DNA of 26,616 nucleotides. Origin: a virus. Both the position numbers and the translations under genes were made by a program. Numbering within the stretch: the stretch's first letter is position 1; every line of letters starts with the position of its first letter. The stretch spans positions 1 to 26,616 of IMG/VR virus record IMGVR_UViG_3300006037_000028; one strand, 5' to 3'. This document shows positions 21,425-26,616 of this stretch, piece after piece. The notes beneath the pieces are model-generated. The model had not been told where the DNA came from. It saw nothing but the letters and a program-made list of their open reading frames with translations, and made no database searches.

Positions 21425-21675
21425 TGGGGGTTGAGTACCATGGCTTTGTCGCGGAGCGGCGTCAGTTCGGCGACTGTGCAGGCTTCCATATCGGCGGCCG
21501 GCATGTCGCAGAGGCGCGCCAGATCATCCAGCGAGCAGTCGTCGAAGACCATGGCCCGAACCGGATCGACCGGGGCGCCGGATTCAGCTTCGGCCACCCA
21601 GTTGCGGACGTCGGTCACGGTCAATTCCTTGACCATGACCAGGCGCTCGCCGACCATGACTTCGACAACGGCCAT
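21304..21675 (-). CDS. tail assembly chaperone (G-like)
   Basis: A 123-residue, acidic, mainly helical protein MAVVEVMVGERLVMVKELTV... with ADLP/CDMPAADMEA-type helices. Its place between the tube protein and tape measure, size and acidity fit the G chaperone that guides tube polymerisation on the tape measure. Part of the ribosomes probably shift frame at 21418-21424 to make the longer GT form. Confidence 0.75.
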   Translation of the reverse strand: MAVVEVMVGERLVMVKELTVTDVRNWVAEAESGAPVDPVRAMVFDDCSLDDLARLCDMPAADMEACTVAELTPLRDKAMVLNPHFFRTREALVSVSRAIQAEIDSLNLTIPLPPSPGEATPTS

Positions 21676-21678
21676 GGA

Positions 21679-22422
21679 TCAGGCCTCGAATTCTTGCTTG
21701 AGGAACTGGCTGATACCGGCGCCGGTAACCGTGGTGTCCTTCTGCACGGTGAAGCTGATATCGAGCGAGGCGAAATCTTCACCGATCATCGAGATGTTGC
21801 TGGCAACGCCGAGCTTTGCCTTGTAGATGCGACTCGTACCGTACTTCGAATCGACGGCATTGACGCCCTCGAAGAAGATCGAGACGTCAGGCGCAGCGCT
21901 GATTAGCGCCTGGACATCGGCCGATGCAACCGGGGTGTAATCGATGGTGATGGCGTCGCCATCCAGAACGCCAGCGGTGCTGATCGTGGCGGCGATGGTG
22001 ATACCGCCCTTGCTGACGGTATAGTCGCCGGCGGCAACCGTGGTGGCACCCTTCTTGACGACAGGCGCAGTGGCCGTGTTGATCAGGCGGTTGGTCGGGA
22101 TGAAGGCGCTGGAATTGATGACGTGCGCCTCGCCGACGATGGCGGTGGTGTTCAGGGTCGAGGTGCTACCCCACAGGGCAAGCGCGAGGTTTTCGGCAGT
22201 AATCTTGCGCAGGCTGATCTTGCCTTCGACGCTGGAAACCTTGGAGACGGAAGCAGCAACGCCGCCGGCCGGGTCCTGGTAGTCCTTGAGTTCCTTTTTT
22301 TCTTCGGTAAAGGAAAATTCCAGGGTGGAAGCGTTGCCGACGTCGCGGAACTTGCGGGCGGCGAACCAGGCGCCGGAGGCATAGGGGGCAATCTTGATCT
22401 TTCCGGTGCCGATGTAACTCAT
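21679..22422 (-). CDS. major tail tube protein
   Basis: A 247-residue beta-rich protein. It starts MSYIGTGKIKIAPYASGAWF, then FRDVGNASTLEFSFTEEKKELKDYQDPAGG, a block strongly typical of tube proteins, and ends with SLDISFTVQKDTTVTGAGIS. It polymerises into the tail tube. It follows the tail-terminator gene and precedes the chaperone. Confidence 0.85.
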   Translation of the reverse strand: MSYIGTGKIKIAPYASGAWFAARKFRDVGNASTLEFSFTEEKKELKDYQDPAGGVAASVSKVSSVEGKISLRKITAENLALALWGSTSTLNTTAIVGEAHVINSSAFIPTNRLINTATAPVVKKGATTVAAGDYTVSKGGITIAATISTAGVLDGDAITIDYTPVASADVQALISAAPDVSIFFEGVNAVDSKYGTSRIYKAKLGVASNISMIGEDFASLDISFTVQKDTTVTGAGISQFLKQEFEA

Positions 22423-22424
22423 GA

Positions 22425-22892
22425 TTAAAGCTCCTTCTCTGTTTTGCCCGGCTGATCCGAGCGCAGGGTGTATTTGCAGGTGACTGAAATTCGCCAGCCG
22501 CCAAGCGGCTGATCGAGTGAATCGCGGTCGAAATCAAGGGTTTCGCGGCTGATTTCCATGCCGCGTGTCAGCAATCCGCCCAGCGTCATGGCCGACTTGC
22601 TGCCGGTGAGCGCCAGGGCGGCGGCTTCGTGCAGGTTGCCGGCCGTGGTCAGAAAGCTGGCAGCGCCGGCTTTGGCGACGATGAAGACATCGAAGCGCAG
22701 CTCGCGCGCCTCTTCGATGACCAGGCCACGCAGGCGCTCGATGATTTCATCCTCGACGCCTTCGATGATGGCCGCCGGCAGATCGGCGTCTTCGAGCAGA
22801 TAGACCGGCTTGATGTCGGCTGTGACGATGCCCGGCACAGCCGCCAGGGCGGCGACAGTGGCGGCCAGGATGCGGTCGGCAACATGGCTCAT
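22425..22892 (-). CDS. tail terminator / completion protein
   Basis: A 155-residue protein MSHVADRILAATVAALAAVPG... The order (helix, then IKPVYLLEDADLPAAIIEG, RFDVFIVAKAG, helix, and DQPLGGWRISVTCKYTL) matches the small alpha/beta fold of lambda gpU/Z-type terminators. Its place before the tube gene supports this. It overlaps the preceding connector by four bases. Confidence 0.72.
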   Translation of the reverse strand: MSHVADRILAATVAALAAVPGIVTADIKPVYLLEDADLPAAIIEGVEDEIIERLRGLVIEEARELRFDVFIVAKAGAASFLTTAGNLHEAAALALTGSKSAMTLGGLLTRGMEISRETLDFDRDSLDQPLGGWRISVTCKYTLRSDQPGKTEKEL

Positions 22893-23152
22893 GGCTTGTT
22901 CAGCTCCACCAGCCAGACGCCGGATTCATCAACCGGACGGCTTGAGACGTCATAGGTAACGCCACGGGCGACAACAACCGAGCCGCGATTGATCAACACC
23001 GCATGCGGGAAGCGCGCCTGCGGCTTGACGCCGCCGACCCCGTACACATCACCCGGCGTCAGATCGAGCAGGCCGCGCACGACTTCGCCGTCGACGGTGA
23101 TGTCTTCGGCGAAGTCCTTGAAAAAATCGGCGGCTGCTGCGGAAAAGTCCAT
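22889..23152 (-). CDS. head-tail joining protein
   Basis: An 87-residue protein from MDFSAAAADFFKDFAED, with a beta-rich rest (GEVVRGLLDLTPGDVYGVGG, ARGVTYDVSSRPVDESG, WLVELNKP). This pattern matches the small ATP-binding-cassette-free head-tail connectors of phages (lambda FII/HK97 gp-type). The open frame further upstream to 23515 is non-coding shadow. The start overlaps the previous stop (TAATG). Confidence 0.7.
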   Translation of the reverse strand: MDFSAAAADFFKDFAEDITVDGEVVRGLLDLTPGDVYGVGGVKPQARFPHAVLINRGSVVVARGVTYDVSSRPVDESGVWLVELNKP

Positions 23153-23343
23153 TACTTCGCCTTCTTGCCCTTGGCCGGCTTTTCTTCCGGCGCGGCTTCG
23201 ATGATGCGAACGCGGCCAATCGACTGCAGATAGACGGCATCCGAACGGCTCAATGCGATGACTGGCGCCGGCTTGCCTTCTTCCGGCTCGATCTGCTTGC
23301 CTTCGAACCACATGGGCTCGATGACTTCGGCTTCGACTTTCAT
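23152..23343 (-). CDS. small head-tail region protein
   Basis: A 63-residue protein MKVEAEVIEPMWFEGKQIEP. It contains ALSRSDAVYLQSIGRVRIIE and a Lys-rich tail. Proteins of this size with the AxxLxxxGRV pattern occur just after the capsid gene in many siphoviruses; the role may be in head completion. It overlaps its neighbour by a TAATG junction. Confidence 0.62.
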   Translation of the reverse strand: MKVEAEVIEPMWFEGKQIEPEEGKPAPVIALSRSDAVYLQSIGRVRIIEAAPEEKPAKGKKAK

Positions 23344-23390
23344 GTTTTATCCTTGCGGACGGGCGAGGCCGAAGCCCCGCCCTGCCCTTA

Positions 23391-25343
23391 TCAGGTGATC
23401 GAAGAAGCGGCGGAGAAGGCGCCAGCGGTGCGCACGCCCACGTCGCAGGTGTAGAAGGCACGAATGCCGGTGATGCCTGCCTGGAAGTTTGCGAAGGGGT
23501 TGGCCGCGATTTCAACGGCGCCCCACTCGGCGAAGATGACCTGGCTGAAGTCGCCGAAGATCATCGTGGCAGCCGGCATCTGGGTGGTAGAAGCGCCACG
23601 GAAGCCGATCACGTTACCGTCGAGGATGTTGCCGGCCCACAGCGGGGTATCGGTACCCGAGAAGCGCTGACGCTGGGCCAGCAACGCGGCGACCAGCGGC
23701 GTGGTCAGGTAGGCGCAGTCCATCGACAGCGCATTGGCGCCGGCGACGTCGGTCTGGAATTCCAGAACCTTGGCAAGGTCGATCGTCGTGCCGGTGACCG
23801 CGCCGATGCCGGCGGTGCCGAGAATGCCGACTGGGGCACCAGAGCCGCCGGCGTTGATGGCGGCAGCATCCTTGGCGATGGCGATGACCTTGGTCAGGTC
23901 ATCCATGACAAACATGTCGGCGTCGGGCGTCGATTGCTGCAGCAGCAGGCGGGAAACTTCGGTGTAGGCACCGAGCACCTTCGGGCGGAGCTGGAGCAGG
24001 CCGACCGTCTGGCCGGATTCGGTGATCGCGGTCGCTTCGCTGGAGAGCCAGTAGGCGGTACCGGCACCGGTCTGCTTGGTGATGTCAGCATTACCGACGA
24101 GGCCGGTCAGCGAACGGGCGCCCAGTTGCGAAATCAGGGTACGGGCGCGCAGCAGTTCGATGAAGTCCTGCGGGCGCAGCTCGGTAGCGACCATGTTGCC
24201 GGCAGCAGTAGCCGAGGCGACGGTCAGGTCACGACGCTGCACTTCAACCGGCAGGAAGAAGCTGGCTTCGCTCTGGCGCTGGATACCAGACTTCTGGGCC
24301 TTGTCGGCAAAGGCGATGGATGCTTCGCGCTCGAAACCGGCCTTCGACCAGTCGCCGGACAGCATGGCATTGATGGCGCGAACGACGGAGAAGCGCTTGG
24401 CTTCCTTCTCGTTCATGCCGATTTCTGGTTCCCACTTGTTGCCCTTGGTAGAGACGTGGCCGAGCAACTTGGCCTGGAATTCACCGGCCGGCATGCCGGC
24501 ATCGATGGCGGCATCGGCCAGTGCGCGGACGCCTTCGAAGTCCTTGCACGACTCCGCCATGGCGCGGATGTCCTTGATGCGCTTGAGCGCGTTGTCGGCA
24601 GCGCTGCGCTCGATGGCGGCGACGTCGACGGGGGTTTCGACTACTTGAGGCATGATCTTGATCTCCTTGACGGATGCGGGGTGTTCCGGCGGCGCCGGCG
24701 GGGTTTCGGTCTCCCGACTGCGGCCATAGCCAACAGTCGTATCGGCTGGCACCGTGACGAGCGAGTTTTCGAGGATTTCCCAGTCCGTGACGCGGTAGGT
24801 CGTCGGCTCGTTGGCGGCTCGTTCAAATGCCCCGGCGGCGGAGTCCAAAGCGCGCCGGAAGGCGACCAGATCGCCCGGCGCATCCCGATGACTACGGGTC
24901 AGCACGCGGTCGAACATCTGGCCGTCCAGGGTTCGTTCAATTTTTTCGCCGGACTTGCCGACGGATTGCTCGATGATTTGGTGGATTTCGTAGCCGGTCG
25001 AGGTATGGGTCAGATGACCGCCCTGCACCAGCTTGATGGTCTTGCCTTCGTCGGCCGCCCAGGCAATCGCCACCTGGCCGCGCACCTTGCCTTCAATGCA
25101 GCGGACGGACCCGGGCAGATGATGTCCGCGCAATTCGTCCCAGTTGTGGTTGTACAGCAGCGACCCGCTGTCATTGATGCGGTCGAGGCGGACGGATTCC
25201 GGCGAACAATCGAGGATCTCGATGCCCCACCAGCGTTCGTACGGATCGTTGCTGGCGAAAGACAAGTCGACAATCAGGTCGATTCCGTCTTCGGAATCGG
25301 ACTTGATGTCCTGCTTGAAACTCAGATCGCGGGTCAAACTCAT
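23391..25343 (-). CDS. fused prohead protease and major capsid protein (HK97-like)
   Basis: A 650-residue fusion. Residues 1-220 are an HK97-type prohead protease: YNHNWDELRGH holds the catalytic His, HLTHTSTGYEI the Ser, and WEILENSLVTVPADTTVG the typical closing strand. A linker and delta-like scaffolding helices follow (AAIERSAADNALKRIKDIRAMAES). The rest is an HK97-fold capsid: LRPQDFIELLRARTLISQLGAR (E-loop and spine region), GTAYWLSSEATAITESG, VLGAYTEVSRLLLQQSTPD, ending TGIRAFYTCDVGVR. The protease cuts the scaffold and itself out during maturation. GGAGG seven bases upstream fixes the ATG at 25343. Confidence 0.9.
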   Translation of the reverse strand: MSLTRDLSFKQDIKSDSEDGIDLIVDLSFASNDPYERWWGIEILDCSPESVRLDRINDSGSLLYNHNWDELRGHHLPGSVRCIEGKVRGQVAIAWAADEGKTIKLVQGGHLTHTSTGYEIHQIIEQSVGKSGEKIERTLDGQMFDRVLTRSHRDAPGDLVAFRRALDSAAGAFERAANEPTTYRVTDWEILENSLVTVPADTTVGYGRSRETETPPAPPEHPASVKEIKIMPQVVETPVDVAAIERSAADNALKRIKDIRAMAESCKDFEGVRALADAAIDAGMPAGEFQAKLLGHVSTKGNKWEPEIGMNEKEAKRFSVVRAINAMLSGDWSKAGFEREASIAFADKAQKSGIQRQSEASFFLPVEVQRRDLTVASATAAGNMVATELRPQDFIELLRARTLISQLGARSLTGLVGNADITKQTGAGTAYWLSSEATAITESGQTVGLLQLRPKVLGAYTEVSRLLLQQSTPDADMFVMDDLTKVIAIAKDAAAINAGGSGAPVGILGTAGIGAVTGTTIDLAKVLEFQTDVAGANALSMDCAYLTTPLVAALLAQRQRFSGTDTPLWAGNILDGNVIGFRGASTTQMPAATMIFGDFSQVIFAEWGAVEIAANPFANFQAGITGIRAFYTCDVGVRTAGAFSAASSIT

Positions 25344-25412
25344 GGGCAAACCTCCATGAGTTCGAGTTTTTCAATTCGTCGTCAAACGATTAAGGCAGAG
25401 TGCTTGACGGAC

Positions 25413-25442
25413 GGGAAAAGAAAAACCGCCCGAAGGCGGTTT
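25413..25442 (-). terminator. rho-independent terminator (leftward)
   Basis: On the minus strand, an 8-bp perfect stem AAACCGCC / GGCGGTTT with a TTCG loop (arms 25423-25430 and 25435-25442) is followed by TTCTTTTCC. It lies between the NodB-like gene and the capsid gene, so the former appears to be a separately ended transcript. No convincing promoter for the capsid gene was found between the terminator and 25343. Confidence 0.8.
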
Positions 25443-25470
25443 GTGGTCATTGTGCAGAGGGGATTAGAAA

Positions 25471-26616
25471 TCAGACTGGCGCAGTGTTGGCACCATCGCG
25501 CGCCCACAACTGGCTGATCGTCAGGACATCAAGCAGGCCGGCATCGGTCTTTGTCTTGATGTAGTCAAGCAAGTCCGTGAGGATCGTAAGGTCGGTATTG
25601 CCACCGCTGGCACCGGCAGACACAGCGTGCGTGTAAAAGACAAAGTTCGTTCCGCGCAGTATCGCCTTATCAATGAATGCCTTGAGCGCAACGAGCGTTT
25701 GACCGCTGGTCGCCTGACCCGCCATAGTCATTTGCTGATCGCCGAAGCCGTAGCGGGTGTAAAAGTCACCGCCGACCGTCGTGCGCGCAGTGATCATGCC
25801 GTCTGCTTGCAGCGCAGCAAGGCGAGACTCGGACCACGCGCCATTGCTTAGTGCCATGTGATTGACTGCACGGGGCATCCCGTTTGCCGTAAGCCACGAC
25901 TTGACGCCAGCGAGATCTGCAACACAGTCAGCGTCAGTAGCGAATGCTGTAATAAGGCCGTCTGCTTGCGTGTTTGTCCCTATGTCCCATCCGGCAGCGT
26001 ACATTTCTTGCAGGTTGGCAACTGTCATGCGACCACCAGTACCTACCGAATTCTTGACTGCATAGATCGTTGCCGCGTATCCGCGAGACTGGAAAGCCGG
26101 GAAAACGTTGCTGTACTGGGTGTCGCTGCAATCATCGAATGTGAATACGATGGTCGGTCGGCCTGCCGCGTTATAGAGCAATGGCCCAATGACTACATCG
26201 GTCGTATAACCCGCATTCTGGTTGGCCGAAATCTGATACTGAACCGTTCCATTTGCGCCACTCGCGAACGTACCGAACTCGCTATTGTCAGCAGCAATCC
26301 ACCGGCGGCCTTTGCGGTAAGTCGTATCGGTATCGGTAAACGCCAGAGTTCCGGTAGCCGCACCGCGAGTCATTGCAGCAGTCAGGCCAGCTACGCCATT
26401 GAGCCGGTTAATCATGTAGGCGATAACGCCCATGTTTGCAGGGGTTAGGCTTTGGGTCGTTGTCTTACGGGCGAAAAGCGTAACGCTGGTGCCGTTGCCG
26501 GTCAGGCGTACTTTGCCTTCGCCTGCTTGACCTCCGTTGTAATCGGCAACATTGGTATTCGCCGAAAACGTGTATCCAGCAGCCCCGCTGCTCTGGAAGG
26601 CGTCGAGCATAACGGC
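25471..26616 (-). CDS. NodB-like (polysaccharide deacetylase-fold) protein, 5' end outside window
   Basis: The frame stays open to the right edge, so only the last 381 codons are seen and the true start is beyond it. The first ~150 residues seen are Thr/Gly/Asn-rich, beta-type and like a virion or tail-fibre domain. The rest has the NodB fold: FTFDD at about 156-160 (first motif, normally TFDDG), then FPAFQSRGYAATIYAVKN, and MYAAGWDIGTNTQAD where the usual His-x-x-x-His metal ligands are replaced. The final VFYTHAVSAG strand keeps its shape. The metal site is thus incomplete; it may bind rather than cleave glycans. It has its own terminator downstream. Confidence 0.7.
   Translation of the reverse strand, partial: AVMLDAFQSSGAAGYTFSANTNVADYNGGQAGEGKVRLTGNGTSVTLFARKTTTQSLTPANMGVIAYMINRLNGVAGLTAAMTRGAATGTLAFTDTDTTYRKGRRWIAADNSEFGTFASGANGTVQYQISANQNAGYTTDVVIGPLLYNAAGRPTIVFTFDDCSDTQYSNVFPAFQSRGYAATIYAVKNSVGTGGRMTVANLQEMYAAGWDIGTNTQADGLITAFATDADCVADLAGVKSWLTANGMPRAVNHMALSNGAWSESRLAALQADGMITARTTVGGDFYTRYGFGDQQMTMAGQATSGQTLVALKAFIDKAILRGTNFVFYTHAVSAGASGGNTDLTILTDLLDYIKTKTDAGLLDVLTISQLWARDGANTAPV

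Noticed and set aside
23934-25517. A 527-codon plus-strand frame opposite the capsid gene
   Set aside because: Its protein is Gly/Arg/Asp-rich with no domain; it is a GC-driven shadow of the protease-capsid fusion on the minus strand.
1-26616. CRISPR arrays and tRNA genes
   Set aside because: No regularly spaced direct repeats of CRISPR size and no cloverleaf-like sequence with a T-loop were recognised by eye; a covariance-model scan would be decisive for tRNAs.

Overview
The window reads as one temperate phage genome (prophage or integrated phage remnant) of a GC-rich Gram-negative host. I infer a betaproteobacterium, perhaps of the Rhodocyclales; this rests on codon use and protein flavour only. 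Neither host flank is visible. Capsid, tail and lysis genes all lie on the minus strand (about 12.1-26.6 kb) and the early genes mostly on the plus strand (about 0.9-12.2 kb), so the two modules converge near 12.1 kb. The virion looks like a siphovirus: it has an HK97-type protease/capsid fusion, a tube protein, a G/GT-type chaperone pair and a tape measure, and no sheath gene is seen. Portal and terminase are not in the window.

Left control region (1-3.95 kb): a leftward HTH regulator diverges from a rightward XRE repressor. A 2103-bp ISL3-family insertion sequence (1289-3391) with a perfect 8-bp target duplication has landed just behind the repressor. It carries its transposase and an acidic passenger gene. 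A second divergent promoter region at 3872-3919 carries two inverted copies of the 17-bp operator-like sequence found next to the repressor. It appears to fire the long early operon rightward.

The exciting part is 4.1-6.3 kb: three paralogous C-type-lectin-like (DUF1566/Lcl-like) proteins followed by an Avd-type accessory gene. The last ~100 bases of the three genes are identical at nearly every position except first and second codon bases, mostly in codons that fit an AAC template. This is the signature of adenine-specific mutagenesis by a diversity-generating retroelement (DGR). No reverse transcriptase and no template repeat were found in the window, so this is a multi-target DGR cassette whose enzyme must act from elsewhere or has been lost. 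The targets are small soluble proteins in the early operon rather than a tail fibre.

Early operon (6.3-12.2 kb): tightly coupled phage genes (many ATGA overlaps), including a DnaQ-type exonuclease, an HNH endonuclease, a winged-helix protein, a cytosine-5 DNA methyltransferase with a repeated target-recognition region, an excisionase-like HTH protein and only the N-terminal piece of an integrase. The integrase is cut off exactly where the late module begins, suggesting a deletion.

Late module, read right to left: a NodB-like protein with its own terminator (cut by the window edge), protease-capsid fusion, head-tail connectors, tail terminator, tube protein, chaperone G with a -1 frameshift extension (GT), tape measure, tail-tip proteins, then holin-like genes, GH19 endolysin and nested Rz/Rz1 spanins.
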